The position numbers and the translations under genes were made by a program. Under the pieces are notes generated by a model. It saw only the letters and a program-made list of their open reading frames with translations, searched no databases and had not been told where the DNA came from. DNA of 64,000 nt from Utricularia gibba (taxonomy: Eukaryota; Streptophyta; Magnoliopsida; Lamiales; Lentibulariaceae), in contig NEEC01000016.1 in NCBI GenBank assembly GCA_002189035.1, positions 1,426,001-1,490,000 of the forward strand, given 5' to 3'. Positions within the stretch are counted from its first letter, which is position 1; the number at the start of each line of letters is the position of its first letter. Below are positions 13,128 to 26,800 of the stretch, piece by piece.

Positions 13128-13656
13128 TGGCATAATTACTAACAAAATGTCATCACTCCACGTCATTTTTTTACTTATTTCCAACATCTAGAATGGTATT
13201 TGCGGCAGCCCAATAACATCTGGGCCGATCTCCATCATTTTACACATTAGAGTGCAAGTACAGGGGCGGCCCAGTTATAAGATGGGCCAGAGAGACATCC
13301 TCTTTTTCATAAAGGGAGCAAGTGCAGTAATGAACATTCTCGGACTCCTTGCTGATCTCCAGTATCCGTATCCTAATGCCATTTATCTCGAAAAAAAAAA
13401 AAACAGGAGATAGGATTCTGGAGGAGGGCGACCGGTCTGAGAAATGTTTGAATGGTGGAGAAACGCGACGGAGAGGATCAAAACGATCACTGGTGGATCA
13501 AATTTGCATTCTTTAGAGAGGCTGTTTTGGCGGTGGCCCCTTTGGGCCTGGTGATTCAGAAATGATGGATTGCATCGCATAGAGGAAAGGAAGAGGCTGA
13601 TGAGATGTACAGAGCGAACCTGATCAACCAAAATGAGAAGAGCTACGAGTGGGCAG

Positions 13657-14735
<1,079 letters not shown>

Positions 14736-14869
14736 CGCCGGAGAAGAGGTCCCTGAAACGCTGCGTTTAAAGGGCAAAAGTAAACAGTAGGTGACCAATA
14801 GGAGGACACTAGAATGGCTCGTCTCGTCAAAAGAAGGAGGGGAATGGGCCCACGTATTCAATGGTCTTA

Positions 14870-15015
14870 TTGACCAATTAAACATTAAACTAATCCACCC
14901 ATTCTTCCTCCCTTGTCGAATTCCTTCCCCAAGTAGCGGCAGTATTTAGTTAACAGGTGTCCGATTCGCGTGTCGGTCAACAGCTACATAGTCTTTTGGG
15001 AAACCCTAGTTTGAC
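14870..15015. promoter_or_regulatory. Cluster of W-box cores upstream of the WRKY gene
   Basis: TTGACC at 14870-14875, GGTCAA (its complement) at 14975-14980 and TTGAC at 15011-15015 lie 135-280 bases upstream of the WRKY start codon. WRKY genes are often auto- or cross-regulated through such boxes. The sites are visible; function is inference, since TTGAC occurs often by chance. Confidence 0.4.
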
Positions 15016-18000
15016 ACCATGGCCTCACTTGTTCTTCATCTTGTCCTGCCCACCCAACACAATTATTAGTTATTGAGAGTGGGGTACGTATCCCACATAG
15101 AGTTATCAACATTTAGTGGTGATTGAAATAAATAATGGATTCATGAAGATGCATATCTCACACGGAAAGGACGGTATAAGTATCACAAAATAAGTTATAC
15201 AGGCTACTATATTAGTTCGTAACAATCTAATATACTTTTATAATTTTACGTTGGAAATAAATAATTATTATAACCACTTGATGAATTCTTTAGTTTTACA
15301 TTAGGTGGAGTTGTGTATTTCAAATGTTATTCTTATTCTATAAAAATGAATCTCTCTTTTATAATGTATTACTTGAATTCAGAAGTTAGCAATCAAATGT
15401 GTTTTCAAAATATTGAATTATCGTATCTATGATTTTTTATTTGTTTTTCTTTTTTTTTTCTAGCCAAGAAGCTTAATGTATTTTCAATGACATTTGACAT
15501 CATAGATGTTACCAATGCCCCCTACTTTTTGTTCTTAACCGGTAACTAGGATCTGAGCTAAATTGAAGCAATTAATCAATCATATCATCGTTGAGGCGAA
15601 AACAAGAAGACTCAAAAATGTGAACAGAGTTTTCTACAAGCTTATTTGGTACAAAACAATCAAATGAGATATAATTAAAAACTCAATTAAAAAAATTTAA
15701 TTTTTTTGTTATCACTAAAAAATCTTATAAAAAAGAAAAAATATAAATATTTTGTCAGTATAAAATGATGTCATCATGCACCACAATGCAAGCACATGAA
15801 ACAAGCAAAATTGATGATGAGCCCCCAAAGCTATGACCATTATGGCAGTTTCTAAGGGAGAATAACCTTTCATTATTATAATTAATCATTTAAACTTCAT
15901 CAATCTGAATGATGATTGGATCTTCAATTTTAAAATCATATTTCATATGCATACAAAGAAAAAAAAATCACTTCCAACTATGCATCTTTTGAGACAAATG
16001 CACAACGGTTAATTTGAATATGAATATAGTATTTCTATATTTTAAAGGAAGATATCATTTTAAAATTTACTTTTGAAAAGACTATTGTTCCTAAATATAA
16101 TTTACATGTATTTACGATAAAAAAAAACATTATCCTTGCAATCAAAATAGATTGAGTTGGTTTTAATATCTTTTTGAATAGTAGAATTGCTATTATCACA
16201 AAAAAAATGATATCTTTACAGAAAACAATTATATAAGATTCATGGCTTTGTATGTGATGAACTTAATTCTTTATGTATTTGCTTGTGTGTTTTCATCTAA
16301 TATGAATAAGACTGTTTGCATTTATGTTTCTACTATTTAATTCAATACATGACATGCTAGATTACTATATGCCGATTTTAACTATATGAAAAAATGTAAA
16401 AAGCTAGATTTAATTTCAAAATTACATAATTTCGAAGTGAAATATAAAAGATATATAAAGAAAAAATTAACTAATAAAATATTTTATCTTGTGATTAATG
16501 AATAAAAAGTGTTTGAGTTAATTCATTAATATGTGTATAATTATAAGATGTGCATGTCTGGAAAATGTGCAATAAAATTATTGATATATTGATGATCTTT
16601 CAAGATATATTCATATTTATTTGTTAAAAAATAAAAAATAAACATTTGATAAATTTCTCATATTAAAAAATAAGGTAAAAAATCAGCAAGATAATAGAAT
16701 TATATGAAATAAAAATAGAGAGTATGTATTATTTGTTGAATTCTATGATAAATATAAGATAACACATGATAAAATTCCATCTTATTCCCCGAAGTTGAAA
16801 GATACCGAAATAAGAAAATAGAATATTGAATGAAATAATGAATTCAATTTTTATAAGATTTGTTGCTTCTAAAACTTGTGATTGGAAGTAATCCTAAATT
16901 CATATCATATCCAAAATGAAATTCTACATAATAAATTTAAGAAAACTCTATATGAGATATGAAAAAACTATAAATTCTCTACGAAAATAGAATTTCATAT
17001 ATGAAAACTAGAAAAATTCTATACGAGATACGGACAAACTACACATTCTCATTACTTTCATTTTCATAATTTATGTCGTCATTTATAGTTTGTAATTAAA
17101 ATTAAAAATTATATTTGACACATAAATGCATGAACTTTCATATGAAAGCATCAGCTCATTGAGTTTGATCCCTAAATCATTATACATATTGTATTTAATT
17201 TGTCTTTTATGAGAATTAAAATTTTATAAATTTACTTGATACAAAAAATTATGTATTCGCAACAACAAAAGAAATTTTCATTTATCATTGAACCTGGAAA
17301 CTTCAATTGTATACTTAATATACAATTATGTTATCAAATTTTAGTGGAAGTTGAAATGAAGAATGTACTTGTATAGTTCGAAGTGTAATTTGGCTTGTAC
17401 AATTACAAATCTAGCTCTGAAAGGCCTATATGTGTAGCATTCATGATGATCCATTTTGCTTTAACTCAATATGGTGCAAGACTTATTTTATAACCAACCA
17501 ATAGACTTGGTTAATCTTATTTAGGAAATAATTAATTGTTGTAATCGCCTTCTAAGTCTTGCAAGAGAAATGGAAGTTATTGCAACAATCTAACAATTTT
17601 CCTATTTTTACAAGAATTTGCTTTGTATTTCTAGATATTCTTTAAAAAGAACAATCTAAATTTTAGAGCTAGTTAGTAACACATGTGATCATAAAGTAAT
17701 AGATTATATGATTTTTGTTTTTTTTTCTTTTCATCCAATATCTACATCTTTCAAAATCTAGGTTGTTAATGTTAAGATTGATATATGTGCATATATGAAA
17801 TTTCTAATAAGAGTAAGAAAATACAAGATTGTGGATTTATTTTTGGATATGATTCGAATAGACTATTGATATTATATCATCACTTATCATATATATAAGA
17901 TCGTGGATATGAATAATATTTGATATTGGGTATTTGACATTATTGAACATGCTTTGAAATATTATACAAGGGCTTTTAACACTTGTGCATTGGCGCAACA

Positions 18001-18086
18001 ATGCATTGTTAAATGAGTTTTTACTTATCCACACTCAGCATATACTATATTTTGACTAAGAATTGATTAATTCTTGGCCCACTAGA
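15016..18086. other. AT-rich gene-free stretch
   Basis: About 3 kb of AT-rich sequence with stops in all frames. I recognise no exon, RNA gene or transposon domain here. It is probably old decayed repeat DNA. Confidence 0.55.
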
Positions 18087-19307
18087 TGTAATGACCTCAG
18101 AAGAGGGCTTGGCCGCTATGGTCATTACCTCACCCAGAAACATGGTCAATCTCTTGGATGGCTTTGTTTTGATCCGTTTAACCTGCCTAGACATAAGATT
18201 ATTAAGGAATATTTTATTTATAAATACGAGAAAACCATTCAACATAAGGAAAACACGAGTAAAACAACAACTTTCTATTCCCGAGTCCCCTCTATCCTTC
18301 GGGTTCACTCCGTCAGCCCTTCTCCGTCTCCACCAATCTCTACATGACCAGAACCCTTACCTACACATAACTTCGTAAGGAGTTAACATATGTGTAAGGT
18401 AGAGCACATTACCAACAATAAACATATCATCATAAGCATGACATGTATTATCATAAACATAGCATCATCACATATCATTATAAAAATATAAACTTGCATA
18501 TCATAAGTACTTGTCGGTCACAAGGGACATGCATCCCATGATGGCACATCATGTTGCTTTCGGGAGTGATCCTAGCCACAATGATCCTACCACGAAACTC
18601 ACGTTGGGTTGTTGTTAGAGATACCTTGGTCAAGGGTCCAAATCCGCCTCTTAGAGCTCATCATCTTACGACCATTCAGCCCTTATTCATACGTTCCTTC
18701 TCATACTTCCCCTTATCTTTGTATGGCTCTTTGCCCTTTTGCCAAAATGTGACCTTGTTCTTTCGTATCTGACATGGTGATGCCCCTTCTTTGAGTTTCC
18801 AAACTCCCAACTCACCGATTGCCTTTCCCTTATGTACCACCATCGATTGGTTGACTTTTGAGCTTTTTCCTCTTCCAACCTTTCACCTGAAGGATTTAGC
18901 ACATGAATGATTGACCCCTCTTACTGTTCTTAGGCTCTTAGGCCCTTTTCTACCATCACATTGGATCAATTCTTATCAATTATGTCTCATCGAACACTTG
19001 GGCTCATGACCAAACTCTGCCCAACGTTCAACATGTCACTTACCATCCTTTGGACACACATGCTTGCTCAATCGCACAAAATCCCTTCTGCTAAAGTGGG
19101 TCTCTCCCTCGAGCACTCTCGAGGTTCACTCAAGAGCTCGATATGCCTTCGCCAAGAGTTGCACATCGTGTTCAGATCCGATCGATTCCTCGCATGTGGA
19201 TAGCCAAATAGAGGGTTTCCTCATAGCCCCTCCATGTTTTTCCCCTTTGCTTCTTTGCACGCTGATTCATCATTGAAACTCAACATAATCCTACTTGGGT
19301 TATGACA
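18087..19307 (-). mobile_element. 3' LTR of a Ty3/gypsy-like retrotransposon
   Basis: Read on the minus strand the unit begins TGTCATAACC and ends GGTCATTACA, so it has TG...CA termini with a short inverted repeat. Immediately outside the minus-strand start is a polypurine tract, and next to that a decayed integrase end, which together define a 3' LTR of about 1.2 kb. Its interior holds no gene. The matching 5' LTR is not seen in the window, so no target duplication can be checked. Confidence 0.7.
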
Positions 19308-19323
19308 TCCCCCCCTCCCTTTT
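19308..19323 (-). repeat. Polypurine tract of the gypsy element
   Basis: On the minus strand this reads as an AAAGGGAGGGGGGG-type purine run directly upstream of the LTR start. Such a run primes plus-strand synthesis in LTR retrotransposons and marks the 3' LTR border. Confidence 0.75.
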
Positions 19324-20350
19324 AAGAAGGTTTCGTTCCCAAATTTTACCTGTAAATAGTTTAGAATGTTGCATCCTCATCTAAACTTCTATCTTTCATG
19401 TTGCATCTTCAGGGCTAAGGTTTCTCCCATGGACCTTCAACTACACAATCAACTTTTCTCTAATAGTTGTCACTTTTTATCCCAAATTTCATAATGGGTG
19501 TACCCAATAGGTGAGGTTATCTGTAATCCCAAACTCATTTCCACGTATCTCGTGTCTCGCATCTGGCATCTTCTTCCTAAGCTATGACACATGAAAGACA
19601 TTGTGCATCCCTGACAACCTTGGTGGTAAAGCCAACCGATATGTCAACTTCCCAACATGTTTCGTGATCTTATACGATCCAATGAACCGTGGCTCTATCT
19701 TTCTGAACTTGGCACTTCATGTAAGTCCTCGCTGGTGTGATAGCCGTAGATAAACCTTGTCTCTCAACTTAAAGTCCAACGGCCTCCTCTTGATGTCTGC
19801 CTAACTCTTTTACGTGTCCCAAGCCACCTTAAGTCTTTCCCTGATTACCTGTACCTTCTATTATGCGTCTTAGATTAAGTCAAGTCCCAATAGTGCTCAT
19901 TCTCCCACTTTGTCTCAATGCAATGGAGTTTTGCATTTCTGTCCATATAGAGTTTCGTACGGAGACACCCCAAGCTTGATTGATATCCATTATTGTATGC
20001 AAACTCCACAAATAGATGTACTCATCCCAATCCTCTTAAAACTCCAAGCCACAAGCCCGCAAAAGGTTCTCCACTGTTTGAATCGTCCTCTCTAATTGCC
20101 CATCTGTTTGGGGGTACATCGCGGTACTCATATTGAGCTTGCTGCCCCTCCTATTTAGCTTGCCATAGCATAGAGGTGAACCTGATATCACAGTCAGAAA
20201 CGATGCTCAACGGTACCTTGTGCAATCGTACTATCTTCACTATGGATTCTCGAGCAAAGCAACTGATGCTCCACTTAGAATGAATTGGCAAAAAGTAAGC
20301 ACTCTTCTTGAGGTGGTTTACCACCACCTAAATTGCATCCTTCCCCATGC
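19324..20350 (-). pseudogene. Decayed gypsy integrase C-terminal region
   Basis: Minus-strand translation shows broken pieces resembling the end of a Ty3/gypsy polyprotein after the integrase core (basic GDLV..K-type and YRLALPP/VFHVS-type segments), interrupted by stops and frame changes. It joins the polypurine tract at 19308, as expected, and ends about where copia sequence begins at 20360. The internal part is therefore truncated; reverse transcriptase and gag of this element are missing. Confidence 0.55.
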
Positions 20351-20359
20351 GAGTCTTAA

Positions 20360-23177
20360 TCAATCCTTCTTCAATATATAAAGAGTTGTATCATTCTTAC
20401 TTCTTTGAAAGCCCTTCGATTGAAAGTATGAATCATTTCTAGTATACCAAGCGCATAGTGCTTGTTTGAGGCCATGCAAAGTTTTGTAGAGCAAGAGCAC
20501 TTTACAATTCTTTTTGGATTTAATTTGGTGTGAAGAATTCATTCGATTTCTATTTATCTTCCAATTGTTAGGCTTGAAAACTAATTTTCATGTCCCATTC
20601 TTTTTAATGGACTTAATTTCAGATTGCATTTCTACTTTTCAATTAGGAGCATGGTAGTCTACATCCCTAGGTGTTGGTTCTTGAGCATATAAGCATCTTG
20701 TATATATCTCACTTCTATCTCTATAAGCTTTTGCATGTACTTCCACATCATTTGTACCATTTTCGAAGGTTGCACAGGTTCAATTTCGACATTCTACATA
20801 GCTTGTGAATCATCATCATTAAGTGGTTCTAAATTTGATCCAGAATATTACTTCTCATCCAATTGAATATCATCAGTAGTTGGAAAATGTTCTTTAAAGA
20901 TGTCATTCTATAAGTGGGAGGTAGGAATATTTTCAAGAGTCTAATCCCAATATTTTCTCTCATCCACAAGAACGTCCTTGTTCACAACTATTTTCTGTGT
21001 TTCTAAATTCAACATTCTGTATGCCTTTGAGACATCATTGTAACATAAGAAGATTCCTTTTTCGGTGAATTTATCAAGTTTTCCTTGTCTCTTCTCTTTT
21101 AGAACATGTATAAAATAACGGCTCCCAATGACTCTCAGATGCTTTACCCGAGGAATGGTGTCGTGCCAAGCTTCATAAAGAGTCTTATTTGACAGTGAGA
21201 ATATAGCAAATTGATTTAAAAGGTAAATCATAGTATTTACTATATCACTCCAGAAGTAGCTTGGTAGACTTTTTTGAAAAAGGAGACGTCTTCTCATATT
21301 CATAACTATTCGAGTCTTTCTTTCAAAGGTTCCATTTTGCTGAGGTTTGTATGGCACCGTTCGTTCATGCTTGATGCCCTAAGAATTACATTGTGTAACC
21401 AGCTCAATTGGTGAATATTCCCCTCTATTGTTTGTTCTTAGTTTAAGAATCCTTTCCTTAGTTTCATTTTCCATTCTAGCCTTGAACAATTTGAAGTAGT
21501 TGAGAATCTATGATCTATACTGTATAAGAAATATCCAACTGTATTTAGTAAAGTCATCAATAAATAATAGAAAGTAACAATTACCACTTGGAGTTTCATA
21601 ACTCATTGATCCACACACATTTGAATGTGTCAATTCTAGCCTTCTAGTGATTTTCCAAGTTCATGTGTCAAAGTGAAATCTACTCATTTTTCCTTATTGA
21701 AAAATTGAACGTATTTCTTTTGATGTTTCAATTCAAAGATTTCTTCAACTAGATTATTTCTCTTTATGTGAAGTAGATTTTTATGATAGATATGCCCACC
21801 TTTAATGCCACATATTTTTTTTGTTAGGCTACTCAAGTAGATATCTTTCTCAATCTCAATGAAAATATGTGATAGGATATATTCTGTTGTCTTTCAACTT
21901 TGAAGAGTATATTTTCAATTGAGTTTCTAACAGTAATAATAGTAGTTTCATGTGTATAGGAAATATTTTGGTTTTGTAGTTGTCCATAGTTAATAAGGTT
22001 GTGGTGAACTACTAGAATATAGTTTACATTTTTTATGATTTTTCCAAATATTAGGATATCATTAATTCCATCATATATTAGTTTTTTTTCTTATCCTACA
22101 GCTTGCAAGCTCTTTTTTTTCAGGAAAAGATTGCAAGGTTTTGAAGCAGCTGATGTTATACTTCAAGTGATTACTATTGCCATTGTCCAAGTACTAATGT
22201 TTATTTTTTGTAATTGATTTTTTAGTGGCAAATAAGTTGGCATAGGTTTAAGTAATGGCAAAAACATATCATTAATATATTGCAAAAGTTTAGAAATCCC
22301 AACTATAGCCAATCACTTTTAGTCTTTTGTTTTTCATGACAAACCCTCTCGATATGCCATTTAGTTGAACAATGTACGCATTTGTTCGAGGGATTCTAGA
22401 AGCAATCTTTGCTAAGGTGACTTTGCTAAGGTGACTTTTTCTTATACATAGTTGACAAGGTGGGTGATGTTCTATTTTTTTTCCTTTTTACCTCGGTTTT
22501 CATTTGATTTTTAGGTCATGTATGTAGTTTGTAGAATCTTTTATTGAGGTTTCTCTTGCTCTTTCAATATGATGATCCATTATTCTTCACCTCTCAAGGT
22601 ATTTAATAATTTTGATGGTGTTAGGTTTGTTTGGCTTCTTGTTGTAATGAGAGCACTTATGATGAGGTTGAATTTTGAGGGCTTGTACATATTTTATTGA
22701 TAATCTCTCATCTTCTATTGTTACTCATAACAACTTGATCTTGGTAATAGGTTTTATCATATTATTTGCAAATGACTGAATAGAGTCTGAGTTTGATATT
22801 TTTACCAAGCCAATTTCCTCCATAAATTCAACCTTTCCGCTTGTCTTTCAGTTCCATAAATTCTATCTCAAATATTTGTCATGGTTCTCTAGTTGTTTTA
22901 TAATTTACTATCATCAAGAAGACTTTATTAGTAAGAGAGGTGTGCATAGCAACTAGTGCTTTCAAATTAATCATCTTTTTGTGAGTTCTCTATATTTTTC
23001 TTCCTTATTTGTGGGTGGATATTTAATCATTGTGTCCCATAGATCCAAAGATTGCATGCACCACTTTATTTTTGTTTTCCAAATAAGGTAATTATTGCCA
23101 TCGAGTTAAGATGATTATAATGGTATATATATATATGGGGTAGTGTGTAGTGTTATACCTAAGTCATTGATTGAAAT
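20360..23177 (-). mobile_element. Decayed Ty1/copia retrotransposon
   Basis: In minus-strand order: a gag zinc knuckle CVHCSTKWHIERVC (C-x2-C-x4-H-x4-C) at 22339-22380; the integrase core with YFLLFIDDFTKY near 21530-21570; PYKPQQNGTFERK and LLNQFAIFSLSNKTLYEAWH (20941-21357); and a reverse transcriptase piece with LHGLKQALCAWY (20360-20542). The gag, integrase, reverse transcriptase order identifies copia. Frames are broken by stops and shifts, and the region beyond the early reverse transcriptase is lost at the junction with gypsy sequence. A primer-binding site lies just upstream at 23178-23190. Confidence 0.8.
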
Positions 23178-23190
23178 CACTTTGATACCA
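23178..23190 (-). other. Primer-binding site of the copia element
   Basis: Minus strand TGGTATCAAAGTG, close to the initiator-Met tRNA primer site (TGGTATCAGAG) of plant copia elements, located upstream of the gag remnant. The 5' LTR that should follow at higher coordinates is not clearly bounded. Confidence 0.65.
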
Positions 23191-23842
23191 TGAAAACATT
23201 TGTACTATTAACATAAACTATTATTGAATGAAAAATCCTTGCAATAAGAATGAAGATTAAATGTTGAAGAAAATATCATAAAAACACATAGTAGATTTAA
23301 AAATTCTAACACTATAGAGCAAGTTCAATAGATATTTAAAAACAACAAACTAGTCGTTAGTCGACTGTTAAGATAGAGCTTAGAAGGTTTAAATTAGTTA
23401 GTCCAATTAGATTTTTTTGAGTGATATTGGATATTAGCACTGGGTTATTCCTTCGTTTCACATTTATTACATCTTCTGCAAGAGTTTAGGAGAGCAGAAC
23501 CTTTCACACTCACTCATAAATGCAGCATAATTCAACGGTAAACAGTAAGCTTAAGCCCACGTAGTTTCTGAGGAGAGGGCTGGCACACGTGTCATATGGT
23601 AATGATGTGATGCTGATAGAAAATATTGGGCTTGAAGTAAGCCCGCTATTATTCTAATTGGGCCTCCTAGGCTTGAGGTTCAAAGCCCAAAACCTAGCGA
23701 TGTATGCCGTTGGGCCATTAGATATTTCGGTCGCAAGTGTAAGCGTTTGAATGTAAAATCGCTGCCGTTTCTTCAAAACCAGTCCAGGGCATTAAAATAA
23801 ACTTGTAGGTTCCCAGTGGATCGCGCGGGAAATTCGGGCACC
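23191..23842. other. Probable copia LTR remnant and POLD1 promoter
   Basis: The first 200-250 bases are AT-rich and probably a decayed copia LTR. The stretch from about 23560 onward has a G-box core (CACGTG at about 23586) and GC-richer sequence leading to the polymerase start, so it is the likely promoter and leader. Confidence 0.4.
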
Positions 23843-26800
23843 ATGAGCGCCAACGCCAACGGACGGAAACGCCCTCCGCCGCCGTTGGCCGCGAAGGAGT
23901 CTCCTCAGCAGAAGCATCCTGCGTCTATGGAGGAGGAGGAGTTCGATGAAGATGTGTTTCTCGAAGAAACACTTCTCCAGTACGAGGAAGAAGAGTCCCA
24001 GCATCGTGCATTTGCGGAGCGTCTCTCGAAGTGGAAGCGTCCCCAGCTTTCGCCTTCCTATCTCGATCAGTCCCAGAATATAGGTAGGTCGTGTATTCCA
24101 AGCTTTTCATGGCTTATTTTTTGATTGGTTTCCTTGGGTACATCAGCGATCACCGAATACCCATGATTTTGTGATTCGTATTTATGTGTTGCCGTTCATT
24201 CTGCAAAGGAGGATTTGAAGCGAACGTTGATTTCTGTACAGGAAGTATTGGGGAATTTATTTTAATCTTTCGTACCCGTCAATTCTCATTCTGCAGTGTT
24301 TCAACAACTGGAGATTGACTATGTAATTGGGGATAGCCACCGGGAACTGCTCCCGCATTCAGCTAGTCCAGCTGCAATTATTAGAATTTTTGGTGTGACC
24401 AGAGAAGGTTGCTCTCTCTCTCTCTCTCTCTCTACCTTCTCCCACTCGATTTGCGTGTTTCTTTATGTTCCTCAAATTTTTCAAGCCGTTGTTTGAAATA
24501 AAGTGGACTGTCGCCTTGCAAAGTTCGGTTGTTGCTCGATAAATTTTTGGAAATAAAATTGCTATTCACAAACAACTTAATGGAAATAGCTTTTGTCAAC
24601 TTGATTACAAAAAAATTTCGGTATCAAGTTAATCACATGATGCTAGAATTCTTTATGTTTGTTGCAACCTTCTGTGTTGTGCTTTCACGTTGTCACCTTG
24701 ATTTGATTTTTTGCTTCAGAGGTTATTTTCTCTTGGGAGTCTTATACGTGCTCTCATTGATTCGTTCTCACACTAACCTTGTGCAGGACATAGTGTTTGC
24801 TGCCTTGTACATGGATTTCAGCCATATTTTTATATAAATTGTCCCCCAGGAATGGGTCCTGATGATATCTCAAATTTTCATCGAATTCTTGAGGTACGAA
24901 TGCTAATCTGTTTGGGAAATTGCATTTACTCTTGAGAACATGCCAATGTGCGTTTTCTTCATCCGTTCTCACTCTTTGTTTACATTTTACAGGGGAGAAT
25001 GAGAGAAGCAAACAGGAATAGTAAGGTTCAGAAATTCGTTCTTCGAATTGAATTGGTTCAAAGAAGAAGCATTATGCACTACCAGAAGCAGAATTTGATG
25101 CCTTTCCTAAAAATTGTGGTTGCACTGCCAACACTAGTTACTAGCTGCCGTGGTAGGGTTATGTTTTACCGTACTCTTCCCTCTGCAATTTGATGTGAGG
25201 AAATTCTTAAAAACTTTTGTCCATTTTTTAGGTATCCTTGATAGAGGAATACAGATAGATGGGATTGGTATGAAAAGTTTCATGACATATGAGAGCAACA
25301 TTCTCTTTGCTCTTCGTTTCATGATAGATTGCAACATAGTTGGTGGTAATTGGATTGAGGTTCCTCAAGGAAGATATAAGAAGACTTCAAGAAATTTAAC
25401 TTGTTGTCAATTGGAGTTCGACTGCCTGTATCCTTGAGAATTGAAAATTCATCAGAGTCCTCAAATAATGTCTCACGTATCTTTTGAAACTTTGTATCCT
25501 TAAGACAATGTTCATTAGCTTTTCAGATTTGATCAGCCATGCTCCTGAAGGAGAATTCTCAAAAATGGCTCCATTCCGCATATTAAGTTTTGATATTGAA
25601 TGTGCTGGAAGAAAGGGAATATTTCCTGAACCGACCCATGATCCTGTCATCCAGGTTTGTTGATGGTTGATCTCAAATCTCACGCTTTATCTTTAGAATT
25701 AGGCTTAATTGTTTCCACTGGGTGCCAATTTGCAGGTTGCTAATCTTGTAACCTTACAAGGGGAACATGAACCCTTTGCTCGTAATGTGATAACCCTTAA
25801 GTCTTGTGCTCCTATTGTTGGGGTGGATGTTATGTCATTTGACACAGAGAAGGAAGTTCTACTAGCTTGGAGGGTAATGTAGTTTACCAATCTAACTAAT
25901 AGGATGCTCTGTTTCCTTCCTTTTTTCGTATTTCCTTACACAGTTGTCTGTATGAAATTCTATGTTGAAAGTCTGTTTCATATGTTTTCCCTTCATTTTA
26001 GGCCGTTATTTTGTTCTCATTCTTCTTTGGTTTGCACATGCTTTTTTACAGGACCTAGTTCGTGAAGTAGACCCAGATATTATAATTGGTTATAACATCT
26101 GCAAATTTGATTTGCCGTATCTCATTCAGGTGAAATTATTAACTCATCATCTGTCCACGTATTTAAATAGTTCTATTATTTAATGATCATTATTTGTTTT
26201 CCATTTTTCGTTGTATACGAGGGCAGAGAGCAGAGGTGTTGGGAATATCTGAATTTCCTCTACTTGGGCGTGTTCGTAACAGCAGAGTCCGCACGAGAGA
26301 TACCACATTTTCTTCCAGGTTAAACCCTTCATTCAATGGGCACCGCAAATTTTATGTGTGATGTAGGATGAGTGTTCTTGGTCATGAGATTTTGGTAATC
26401 TGTGAATGATAATGGGTCACCATAAGATTCTCGTAATATTCTTTTGTTGATTTAACTGAATAAAGCCTCTGCACATGCAGACAATTAGGTACTAGAGAAA
26501 GTAAAGAAGTAACTATTGAGGGGAGAATTCAGTTTGATATTTTGCAGGTGCGCTATCATTAGTATCTTGTGCACTCTCTTGTATATATTAATATATCAAG
26601 CTACTCGATAGTTTCTGCTTGTTTTATGCTACTTGTATCATGCCTTGGCACATGGATCCTTGACATCCTATTTTTGCAGTCTGTTCAAAGGGATCACAAG
26701 TTAAGTTCTTATTCACTCAATTCCGTTTCTGCGCATTTTCTTAATGAACAGGTGGGATCACAATATATATGCTGCTCTGTTCAATCCTCACATTTGCATT

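Noticed and set aside
15001-15010. AAACCCTA near 15.0 kb as a telomeric insert
   Set aside because: One telo-box unit is common in plant promoters; no array and no flanking duplication, unlike 35.85 kb.
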